From Saprospiraceae bacterium (GTDB lineage: Bacteria; Bacteroidota; Bacteroidia; Chitinophagales; Saprospiraceae): a DNA stretch of 18,903 nt. Positions 1-6,391 of this stretch are shown here, in pieces. Both the position numbers and the translations under genes were made by a program. Each line of letters begins with the position of its first letter. The stretch's first letter is position 1. Location of the stretch: NCBI GenBank assembly GCA_013042795.1, contig JABDPK010000137.1, positions 1 to 18,903 of the forward strand, written 5' to 3'. The notes under the pieces are model-generated. The model worked only from the letters and a program-made list of their open reading frames with translations, was not told the origin of the DNA and made no database searches.

Positions 1-116
1 GAAGTAATGATATTTGTTTTGGCTTTATCAAGTCCGGCTTAATGCTTGGTAAACTGCAATAATAAAACCTTTGTTTATAGGAAATAGTTTATCTGGAGCT
101 GGTTAAAGCAAAATTT

Positions 117-1487
117 CTACTGGAAAACATATGCAGATCCGGAAAGCGAAGCTCCGCCATCATCATTAGGTGCACCGGTGCAGACATGATCACTTGAGAT
201 AGAAACGCTTCTACCAAAAGAATCACCCGCCGATGCATCACTTGCTTTTAATTTAGATAGTTGAGTCCAGAAAGTACCTGAACGAATGAATATATATGCA
301 GATCCTGAATTTGTTCCTCCGTCATCATCAAATGGAGCCCCTATACATGCATAGTCACCTGATATGGAGACACTTATTCCAAAGTTATCATGCGCCCCTG
401 CATTGATTGTTGTTAGTTTGGCTTGTTGAGTCCACGAATTCCCTGATCGAGAATAAATATATGCGGATCCTGAATTTGTTCCTCTGTCATCATCATAAGG
501 AGCTCCAATACAAACATAGTCACCTGATATCGAGACACATAATCCAAATTCATCATCAGTAGAGGCATCGTTGGCTATTAATTTTGCTTGTTGGGACCAG
601 CTCGTACCAGATCGTTTAAAAATGTAAGCTGATCCAGAGTTCACTAAACCCCCTTCATCATCCCCACTAGTGCCTATGCAGGCATAATCACCCGAGATGG
701 ACACGCTAATTCCAAAGCCATCATATAGTTCAGCATCGTTTGCTGTTAATTTTGCTTGTTGGGACCAGGTCGTACCAGATCGTTTAAAAATATAAGTGGA
801 TCCTGTAGCTACCGAATTATCATCATCATAAGGAGCTCCAATACATGCATATTCTCCATTTATGGATACACTCCTTCCAAAGAAATCATCTATATCCGCA
901 TCATTGGAAGTCAGTTTTGCTTGTTGGGACCAGCTCGTACCTGACCGTTTGAAAATATATGCAGAACCTGATTTTGATCCTCCGTCATCATCTAAAGGAG
1001 CTCCAATACATGCATAATCCCCATCAATAGATACACTCCATCCAAAATAATCATTTGCATCTGCATCATTTGCTGTTATTTTGTCTTGTTGGGACCAGGT
1101 TGTACCAGAACGAACAAAAATGTAAGCTGACCCCCAGTCTGTTGCTCCAACGTCATCATAAGGTGCACCTATACATGCATAATCTGCATCAATGGATACG
1201 CTCCATCCAAAATGATCACCCGCTCCGGCATCACCTGCAGTAAGTTTATCGGATTCTGTATTATTTGTATTTCCGAATTGTTTCATTTTTGTCAAAGACA
1301 ACCATTCATTCCCGTTAAATCCCTCAAAATCCTGCGTCGTATCATTCCACCTGATGGTGCCAGCAGTCGGAGTGTTGGTTGAGGACCCTATTTTAATGGA
1401 ACCGTCAACATCTAGTTCCTGGCATGAGAGATTATAAAAACCGAAGAAAACCATCAGAAACGAGAGAAGGAGAGATTGTAGTTTCAT
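117..1487 (-). CDS. Secreted FG-GAP repeat protein, probable seven-bladed beta-propeller
   Basis: The 456-residue product starts with a hydrophobic signal peptide (about residues 1-23). Residues 41-66 form a module common at the N-terminus of Bacteroidota surface proteins (GTIRWN, then FEGFNGNEW). From residue 81 to the end there are seven repeats of about 54 residues, each with FGxSVSI, GDYACIGAP, a DDD-rich turn, SGSAYIF and RSGTxWxQQ, which matches the FG-GAP_2 type. The last repeat stops at SGSAYVFQ without the final RSG strand, so the segment before repeat 1 may close the ring; that is inference from repeat count. No type IX sorting domain follows, so the export route beyond Sec is unclear. 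It stands alone, with the tRNA repeat array upstream. Its function is unknown; adhesion or ligand binding is a guess. The gene itself is an array of roughly 160-bp DNA repeats, so copy number may vary between strains. Confidence 0.85.
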   Translation of the reverse strand: MKLQSLLLSFLMVFFGFYNLSCQELDVDGSIKIGSSTNTPTAGTIRWNDTTQDFEGFNGNEWLSLTKMKQFGNTNNTESDKLTAGDAGAGDHFGWSVSIDADYACIGAPYDDVGATDWGSAYIFVRSGTTWSQQDKITANDADANDYFGWSVSIDGDYACIGAPLDDDGGSKSGSAYIFKRSGTSWSQQAKLTSNDADIDDFFGRSVSINGEYACIGAPYDDDNSVATGSTYIFKRSGTTWSQQAKLTANDAELYDGFGISVSISGDYACIGTSGDDEGGLVNSGSAYIFKRSGTSWSQQAKLIANDASTDDEFGLCVSISGDYVCIGAPYDDDRGTNSGSAYIYSRSGNSWTQQAKLTTINAGAHDNFGISVSISGDYACIGAPFDDDGGTNSGSAYIFIRSGTFWTQLSKLKASDASAGDSFGRSVSISSDHVCTGAPNDDGGASLSGSAYVFQ

Positions 1488-1603
1488 TAGAAGATATTTT
1501 CTTGGAATCTGTCATGAAATTCTGAAAAAGTCAATGATGCAGATCATTAAGAAAACATATGAGTCATTTCATTATGGCAGGTAAAGGGGATGGAAAGATA
1601 TTA

Positions 1604-1654
1604 GATGCTAGACAAGAGATGCTAGACAAGAGATGCTAGACAAGAGATGCTAGA
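1604..1654. repeat. 14-bp minisatellite inside repeat unit 1
   Basis: The word gatgctagacaaga is repeated exactly three times (1604-1617, 1618-1631, 1632-1645) and a fourth partial copy runs to 1654. Units 2 and 3 of the larger array hold only one degenerate copy at the same place, so this is a local expansion. The extra two copies (28 bp) account for the greater length of unit 1. Confidence 0.9.
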
Positions 1655-1742
1655 TTTTTATGCTTGTTACTCAAGAGATTCCAGGATTTTGAAATAATTA
1701 TAGCTTCAAAGTCTAAAGTCTATTGTCTTGAATCTAAAAAAA

Positions 1743-1761
1743 GGTGCCCAAAACCATGCCT
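1743..1761 (-). pseudogene. tRNA-Leu remnant 1
   Basis: The 19 bp ggtgcccaaaaccatgcct equals the 3' acceptor end of the nearby tRNA-Leu gene (ggtgcccaa) joined directly to ten bases of its anticodon-arm region (aaccatgcct). The variable arm, T arm and half of the anticodon loop are missing. It sits after an A-tract exactly as the intact tRNA does. Confidence 0.6.
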
Positions 1762-1913
1762 TCATTTCATTACGGCAGGTACACGGGAGAGGAAAGACAT
1801 CAGATACTAGACATGAGACGCTAGATTTTTATGTTTGTTACTCAGGAGATTGGCAGATTTTGAAATAATTATAGCTTCAAAGTCTAAAGTCTATTGTCTT
1901 GAATCTAAAAAAA

Positions 1914-1932
1914 AGTACCCAAAACCATGCCT
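1914..1932 (-). pseudogene. tRNA-Leu remnant 2
   Basis: This is the same junction as the remnant at 1743-1761, with two substitutions in the acceptor part (agtacccaaaaccatgcct). It ends unit 2 of the array. Confidence 0.55.
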
Positions 1933-2091
1933 TCATTTCATTACGGCAGGTACACGGGAGAGGAAAGATATCAGATACTAGACAAGAGACGCTAGATTTT
2001 TATGTTTGTTACTCAGGAGATTGCCGGATTTTGAAGTAATTATAGCTTCAAAGTCTGAAGTCTTATGTCTATTGTCTTGAATCTAAAAAAA

Positions 2092-2110
2092 GGTGTCCAA
2101 AACCATGCCT
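2092..2110 (-). pseudogene. tRNA-Leu remnant 3
   Basis: This is the same junction again with one substitution (ggtgtccaaaaccatgcct). It ends unit 3 of the array and lies 141 bp from the intact tRNA. Confidence 0.55.
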
Positions 2111-2250
2111 TCATTTCATTACGGCAGGTAAACGGGAGAGGAAAGACATAAGATTTATAATTTCTGATATTAAGAGAAATCGCTAGCTGAAAAAATGGTA
2201 GTGATCCAGTCTGAAGTCTTAAATCTAAAGTCTTAAGTCTAAAAAAAAGG

Positions 2251-2334
2251 TGCCCAAAGCGGGACTCGAACCCGCACGCCCATACGGACACATGGCCCTC
2301 AACCATGCCTGTCTACCAGTTCCAGCACTTGGGC
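2251..2334 (-). tRNA. tRNA-Leu(GAG)
   Basis: The 84-nt gene folds as a class II tRNA. The acceptor stem is GCCCAAG with TTTGGGC (one G-U pair). The anticodon stem CATGG/CCATG encloses the loop TTGAGGG, giving anticodon GAG for CUC/CUU leucine codons. A long variable arm (GTCC/GGGC stem) is typical of tRNA-Leu, and the T arm is GCGGG-TTCGAGT-CCCGC. The discriminator base is A. The gene is followed by CCT rather than CCA, so CCA would have to be added enzymatically. A TATATTTG -7 box lies 15 nt upstream. Confidence 0.96.
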
Positions 2335-2349
2335 AACTGAAATGGAATA

Positions 2350-2357
2350 CAAATATA
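2350..2357 (-). promoter_or_regulatory. Promoter -7 box of tRNA-Leu
   Basis: Read on the minus strand this is TATATTTG, a perfect match to the Bacteroidota -7 consensus TAnnTTTG. Its last base is 15 nt before the tRNA 5' end. No good TTTG -33 box is visible 19-21 nt upstream; that place is occupied by 7-bp AGTA words. The identical box precedes dnaE in this window. Confidence 0.65.
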
Positions 2358-2362
2358 TGCTT

Positions 2363-2397
2363 TAGTATAAAGTACTAAGTAAAAAGTACGAAGTAAA
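2363..2397. repeat. Degenerate 7-bp repeat, AGTAnnA type
   Basis: Five consecutive 7-mers can be read in register: agtataa, agtacta, agtaaaa, agtacga, agtaaat. They lie between the tRNA-Leu promoter box and the end of the hydrolase gene, overlapping the place where a -33 element would be. They resemble the AGTCTnA words on the other side of the tRNA, with A in place of C. Confidence 0.65.
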
Positions 2398-3975
2398 TTA
2401 TGGATGAATACTTATCGGGAATATAATTTCATCATTTTGGTTCTGAAGAACAATGTAATAGGTGCCATTCGATAAATTGTTCGGAATCTGAATTCTTGAA
2501 TTCGTGTATGTCGTCTGCAGAATTTTCTCACCCAGATTATTATATATTCTAATTGATTTATCGGGTGATAAATGGTCTGATTGTATATATAAATAATTTC
2601 CTGCTTTGACAGGATTAGGATAGATTGAGATACCTGAAATGAGTTCCTCAACAGTATTTACAGAAAGGTCACATGGGTTAAAAACCGTACACTGAGTGAA
2701 GTTCAGGGTATCGGTCATTTCACAAGGTCCGTCTTTGTCAGCATTGAATACAAGAGTATGGGAATCAGAGATATCAACCTCGTTTATAATATCTGAAAAA
2801 AACAGCGCCGGCTCTCTTGATATTTCTGCTGGTTCATCATACATATCACAATTGTCAGTCGGATTGGTGGATCCCAATGGCGCAGTAAATGAATGATATA
2901 ATCCCTGAAGTGAAATCAACTTCATTTTTGTTTTCGAATTGTTGTTCTCAATGCACCTGATATGTTTATAAATCCGTCCTGGTCCATGCTGTTGTAAATA
3001 GTAATTGGGATTTCCCAATTCCAGGTATTTCATACTCAGGATATTATCAAGACAATATGGTACAGCTTCATCTTTCGTCGTATGGATCATAAACAGGGGT
3101 ATATCATCCTCGGCTTCTATCCATTCCGTTCTGCTTATTGAACCTGCAATAGATGCCACACCTGCTACATGGAATACGGATCCTGGATTCGGGGATTCTC
3201 CAAACTCGTCTGGCCCTCCCATGATTGATTCCAATGATTCGTTAGCTTTTGTTTTTTCAAATGGAAGGTCATCAACAGCATATGCTGCGTGCAAAGCGCC
3301 GACTGCACCTGTACTGACACCCAGGTAAAAAACATTGGAAGGATCTATTCCCAAATCTTCATAATCGTTAACAACCTTCCGATGTGCTGCTCTTGTATCC
3401 TGGAGCATGGAATAATTCATCTTCATAAAGCTTTCAGCTCTACAGTCGTTATTACTATTCTCGCAGGCACAATTCTGACAACCCTGAACAAGTGGCCCCA
3501 ACCCGGTTACATTTTTAGCAGCTCTCATGTCCCAACCTTTCCTGTAGTTGATTGAGCATACCACATATCCTCTCATGGCTAAATCCAGGGATTGTGATAC
3601 CGGACCTGATCCTTCATTTGTAGATTTGGCATAATTATATCCACCACCATGAATAAAAATGATCACCGGTCTGTTATTGCATGCATCAAACTCATTTTTC
3701 GGTCGATAAATTTTATAACTGATTTCCCATTTTCCTGGTTCAGAAGGATGCATAAAGTCCCTGGGATCAAAGCAAACAATATTCAGACTAGTATCCCCAT
3801 CATTCCACAAATCATCGTTATTAAAACTTGCATAGACTTCATCAAATATTTCTATTTCGGATTCCTGGAAAACAATCTCCTGAAATCTATCCGGTGAATC
3901 ACAATCTAATTGTCCATAAGATTGAGTTAAAAATGCGAGGAAGAATAAAGGCACAAGAAGTTTCATCGGGTACAT
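2398..3975 (-). CDS. Secreted alpha/beta hydrolase (carboxylesterase-like) with type IX sorting domain
   Basis: Numbering is from the first ATG (3975; 525 residues). A second ATG three codons on (3966) is equally possible, while a TTG further upstream at 4005 is less likely. A signal peptide covers roughly residues 4-21 and ends near SYGQ. The hydrolase core has an HGGG oxyanion motif (109-112), a nucleophile elbow GVSTG with Ser221, Asp302 in TKDEAVP and His361 in LYHSF, a complete Ser-Asp-His triad arranged as in carboxylesterase or lipase-type enzymes. A Cys-rich insert lies between strand and elbow (Cys 166, 169, 171, 178). The last 70 or so residues begin ISIYPNPV and contain IRIYNNLGEK and LSNGTYYIVL, a type A C-terminal sorting domain for the type IX system, so the enzyme is secreted or held on the cell surface. 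The substrate is unknown. It appears to be a single-gene unit. Confidence 0.88.
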   Translation of the reverse strand: MYPMKLLVPLFFLAFLTQSYGQLDCDSPDRFQEIVFQESEIEIFDEVYASFNNDDLWNDGDTSLNIVCFDPRDFMHPSEPGKWEISYKIYRPKNEFDACNNRPVIIFIHGGGYNYAKSTNEGSGPVSQSLDLAMRGYVVCSINYRKGWDMRAAKNVTGLGPLVQGCQNCACENSNNDCRAESFMKMNYSMLQDTRAAHRKVVNDYEDLGIDPSNVFYLGVSTGAVGALHAAYAVDDLPFEKTKANESLESIMGGPDEFGESPNPGSVFHVAGVASIAGSISRTEWIEAEDDIPLFMIHTTKDEAVPYCLDNILSMKYLELGNPNYYLQQHGPGRIYKHIRCIENNNSKTKMKLISLQGLYHSFTAPLGSTNPTDNCDMYDEPAEISREPALFFSDIINEVDISDSHTLVFNADKDGPCEMTDTLNFTQCTVFNPCDLSVNTVEELISGISIYPNPVKAGNYLYIQSDHLSPDKSIRIYNNLGEKILQTTYTNSRIQIPNNLSNGTYYIVLQNQNDEIIFPISIHP

Positions 3976-4087
3976 ATTTAGTACTTTTTGTATAATCTCA
4001 AGCAAATCCTGGTCATTAAAGTTTCTCTGTAACTTTTTGTTGAAAACCTAAATTATAAACTCTATGACAAATAACGTTTATAGCCTG

Positions 4088-4122
4088 TGGTCTAATATCT
4101 GGCGTCTGATGTCTTAGTACTT
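4088..4122. repeat. Degenerate 7-bp repeat, nnGTCTn type
   Basis: Consecutive 7-mers tggtcta, atatctg, gcgtctg, atgtctt, agtactt can be read in register. They match the GTCT/ATCT words of the array left of the tRNA, and the last word matches the AGTACT type next to the tRNA. This places the family on both flanks of the hydrolase gene. Confidence 0.55.
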
Positions 4123-4325
4123 ATTCATCGACCATACATATAACAGCATTCCTTAATTTAAAACAATCCACATATATTGCAATCTAAACAGCAATTACTT
4201 ACATATAGGAAACTTTTTAATAAGTTTTTTGTTGATATAATTGACATTTGGAGAATTACTGTATACATTAGTGTTAGGGAAAGACGAAATCCCCCTTAAT
4301 CTTATTATTTCAGTGAATATTAACG

Positions 4326-4337
4326 GCTCGTACGAGC
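4326..4337. promoter_or_regulatory. Perfect 12-bp palindrome, possible operator
   Basis: gctcgtacgagc is identical on both strands. It is GC-rich inside an AT-rich gap, which makes it stand out, but no promoter can be assigned next to it and both neighbouring genes point left. It could be a protein-binding site or part of a structured transcript; the role is not known. Confidence 0.3.
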
Positions 4338-4380
4338 ACGAAATAAAGACGTAGTTTTCTTATTTTGAGACCTTAGTCGA

Positions 4381-4410
4381 AAAAGCCCGAGTTACAGAAC
4401 TTGGGCTTTT
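4381..4410. terminator. Hairpin terminator overlapping the MFS stop codon
   Basis: Arms aaaagcccgagtt (4381-4393) and aacttgggctttt (4398-4410) pair around the loop acag. On the minus strand the stem has one A-C mismatch and is followed by a T-run (GCTTTTTCG), so it can end the mlaE-mlaF-MFS transcript. Its second arm contains the MFS stop codon. On the plus strand the stem is complete with one G-U pair and ends in TTTTCG, so it may work both ways. Confidence 0.75.
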
Positions 4411-5612
4411 CGCATTTTGGTACGCCTGATAAAAATGCTGGCGGCAATACATAATACGGCACCTCCAATCCAAAGGCTGTCAAATCCAAATTGGTCAGCG
4501 ATAAACATGCCGGCAAGTGGACTAATAATTTGAGATATTGAAAAAGTCATGGTATACAGACCCATATATTTACCACGGTTATAGTCCTGTGAAAAGGACA
4601 ATGCATATGTATTGGAAAACGGGAAACTTAATATTTCGCCAATCGTAATAAAAAGTGTGAAGATCAACGCTGCAATAATAAAGTTGGGAATGATACTGAG
4701 AAATATAAAGGAAAGACCAATAAGTAAGCCACCAAAAACAACCAGGCCGACAGTTGTAAACCGATTTTCAATCTTATAGATCAAAGGCATTTCGATGATG
4801 GCAATCACCAGGCCATTCAAGGCCATGAACAAGCCGATCATGGATTCATCAAATCCAAATCCGGTTTTAAAAAATAGAGGTATCGTAAATATTAATTGAA
4901 AGAATACAATGAGTGTTAAAGTAAATAGAAACAAATATGACAGGTAAGACGTATTGGTCCACGGCATATCCGGGTTGTTTTTTTGTTCCTCTGTCATTTC
5001 ATGTGCTAAAGCTCTTTGTGGCCTGTTTCTAAAAAAGAAATAGAATAAAGTACCGCCAATTAAAATGGCTGTTCCGTTAAATATGAAAAGGAAGTCATAG
5101 CCCATAAACGAAGCAATATATCCACCCATAAATGGACCGATCGCGTATCCAAGGTTAATTGCAAGTCGAACCAATGACAAGGACCGTGTAGTATTCTCTT
5201 TCTTGGAAAATGTCTGAATAGCTGTCAGGTTGGCGGGTCGAAAAGCATCAGCGATAAGGCTCAACATAAAAATGCCTCCACATAAGACATAAAAATCTTT
5301 TAGAGTCATAATACCATAAAATGCAAGGCCAGTCATAAGTAAACTTATGTACATGACTTTGAAAAAGCCGATCTTGTCTGTCAGTATTCCGCCAATAAAA
5401 GCTCCTGCTACGGAACCGGCGCCAAAGCAAGCCATCACAATACCACATTTGGCCAGGCTGAAACCCAATTCCTGGTTCAGGTAGATACTAAGGAATGGCA
5501 AAACCATGGCCCCGCTTCGATTTATAAGCATCACCAGGGAAAGCAACCATATTTCCCTGGAAAGTCCTTCGAAGGATTTATAGTATACAGTATCTCTAAA
5601 CCATTTGATCAA
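4392..5612 (-). CDS. MFS transporter (DHA1-like drug or solute efflux permease)
   Basis: The 406-residue product has about 12 hydrophobic segments. The first contains INRSGAMVLPFLSIYL. The loop between segments 2 and 3 holds GGILTDKIGFF, the usual MFS motif A position (G-x-L-a-D-r-x-G-r). After segment 6 there is a polar central loop (about residues 195-220) rich in charged residues. The family moves small molecules by proton antiport; the substrate here is unknown. The gene starts with TTG, and that start overlaps the stop of the upstream ATPase gene by four bases (TTGA); the next in-frame Met lies inside the first membrane segment, so TTG is the best start. It is the last gene of a tightly packed operon with mlaE- and mlaF-like genes, which suggests a role tied to envelope lipid or lipophilic compound traffic (inference). 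Confidence 0.88.
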   Translation of the reverse strand: MIKWFRDTVYYKSFEGLSREIWLLSLVMLINRSGAMVLPFLSIYLNQELGFSLAKCGIVMACFGAGSVAGAFIGGILTDKIGFFKVMYISLLMTGLAFYGIMTLKDFYVLCGGIFMLSLIADAFRPANLTAIQTFSKKENTTRSLSLVRLAINLGYAIGPFMGGYIASFMGYDFLFIFNGTAILIGGTLFYFFFRNRPQRALAHEMTEEQKNNPDMPWTNTSYLSYLFLFTLTLIVFFQLIFTIPLFFKTGFGFDESMIGLFMALNGLVIAIIEMPLIYKIENRFTTVGLVVFGGLLIGLSFIFLSIIPNFIIAALIFTLFITIGEILSFPFSNTYALSFSQDYNRGKYMGLYTMTFSISQIISPLAGMFIADQFGFDSLWIGGAVLCIAASIFIRRTKMRKAQVL

Positions 5613-6391
5613 TGGTCATCCGGATTTGGGTTCGCAGCTAATGCGCGTCTTTTGAGTTTTTGAAGGAAAGGACTTGCAAATATGAAATCCTGGAGTGTTT
5701 CATTTGGATTTTCCAGAACCTCATCCTTGTTACCCTGCCATGCCAGGAGGCCTTCATGTAACAGACAGATGTTTTCACCGATTTCCATGACCGAGTTCAT
5801 GTCATGGGTATTAATGATGGTTGTGATATTATTGGCATCGGTCAGTTCTGATATGAGCTCATCTATTTTAATCGCTGTTTTGGGGTCGAGTCCTGAATTG
5901 GGTTCGTCAGCAAATAGATATTTTGGTTTAAGTACAATCGCCCTGGCAATACCAACTCTCTTTTGCATACCTCCGGAAATTTCAGACGGAAATTTATTGT
6001 TGATGCCCTCCATACTCACTTGTTCCAGGCATTCATTAACACGTTTTAACTTTTCTGCATAGGTTTTATTGGTAAACATATCCATCGGGAAACGAATGTT
6101 TTCTTCAACGGTCATTGAGTCGAAAAGAGCATTACCCTGAAAGAGCATACCTACTTCCATACGAAGGCTTAACAATTCTCTTTTATTCATTTCACACAGG
6201 TCACGTGTGTCATACCAGACATGGCCTTGTGTAGGACGCATAAGTCCTACCAAAATCTTGAGGAGTACAGTTTTTCCTGCACCGGACTTCCCTATGATCA
6301 AATTGGTCTTTCCTGTTTCAAACAAGAAGTCTATGCCTTTGAGGACCTCAAGATCTTTGAATGATTTATATATTCCTTTAGCGTGTATCAT
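5609..6391 (-). CDS. mlaF: ABC transporter ATPase, MlaF-like
   Basis: The 260-residue protein has a complete ATPase core: Walker A GKSGAGKT (34-41), Q-loop in MLFQGNALF, signature ISGGMQKR (around 138-145), Walker B LFADEP followed by NSGLDP, and an H-loop His in NTHDM. The wording GALFDSMTV-like after the Q-loop and GGMQKRV in the signature are typical of MlaF/Ttg2A, the ATPase of the Mla phospholipid transport system at the inner membrane. The start ATG shares one base with the stop of the permease gene (TAATG) and the end overlaps the MFS start, so all three are translationally coupled. The C-terminal tail (after about residue 240) ends in a basic, then Asn/Asp-rich stretch. Whether it really moves phospholipids here is inferred from family and neighbour. 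Confidence 0.92.
   Translation of the reverse strand: MIHAKGIYKSFKDLEVLKGIDFLFETGKTNLIIGKSGAGKTVLLKILVGLMRPTQGHVWYDTRDLCEMNKRELLSLRMEVGMLFQGNALFDSMTVEENIRFPMDMFTNKTYAEKLKRVNECLEQVSMEGINNKFPSEISGGMQKRVGIARAIVLKPKYLFADEPNSGLDPKTAIKIDELISELTDANNITTIINTHDMNSVMEIGENICLLHEGLLAWQGNKDEVLENPNETLQDFIFASPFLQKLKRRALAANPNPDDH

Larger units (their letters stand above)
1564..2248. repeat. Four-unit direct repeat array (about 170-200 bp units) beside tRNA-Leu
   Basis: Units begin with tcatttcatta(t/c)ggcaggta at 1564, 1762, 1933 and 2111, giving periods of 198, 171 and 178 bp. Units 2 and 3 are nearly identical over their whole length. Unit 1 is longer because of an internal 14-bp minisatellite. Unit 4 shares the first 40 or so bases, then diverges, and rejoins the others at the GTCT-rich 7-bp words and A-tract directly before the tRNA 3' end. 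Each of units 1-3 holds a left block of AGAC/AGAT words, a right block of GTCT/ATCT words, an A-tract, and then a fragment of the tRNA-Leu gene. There is no coding potential and no transposase. It fills the 763-bp gap between the FG-GAP gene and the tRNA. Confidence 0.85.
3976..4391. other. Gene-poor gap between hydrolase and MFS operon
   Basis: About 415 bp without a convincing gene. From 4088 to 4122 it holds 7-bp words like those at the tRNA. It also has a perfect 12-bp palindrome at 4326-4337, a short open frame on the plus strand (4241-4354, TTG start, 37 codons) with no recognisable product, and at its right end a hairpin terminator that runs into the MFS gene. The middle part (4130-4240) is AT-rich and I see nothing in it. 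Confidence 0.6.

Noticed and set aside
756..1243. Two 62-codon open frames on the plus strand
   Set aside because: They are antisense to the FG-GAP repeats and repeat each other for that reason.
1564..2248. CRISPR-like array
   Set aside because: Units are 171-198 bp with near-identical sequence throughout; there are no short repeats with unique spacers and no cas genes.
2040..2306. Open frame of 88 codons on the minus strand
   Set aside because: It runs through the tRNA-Leu gene and the repeat array; its apparent protein repeats only reflect the DNA repeats.
1488..2400. Integrated mobile element at the tRNA
   Set aside because: No integrase, transposase or matching att pair is visible; only the tRNA remnants hint at it.
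2696..3897. Several plus-strand open frames of 66-107 codons
   Set aside because: They lie opposite the hydrolase gene, whose motifs are complete and in order.
3976..4005. Hydrolase start at TTG 4005
   Set aside because: ATGs at 3975 and 3966 fit the signal peptide better.
4241..4267. Sigma-70 style promoter ttgaca and tataca on the plus strand
   Set aside because: The spacing is only 15 bp, this phylum uses another promoter form, and no gene follows with certainty.
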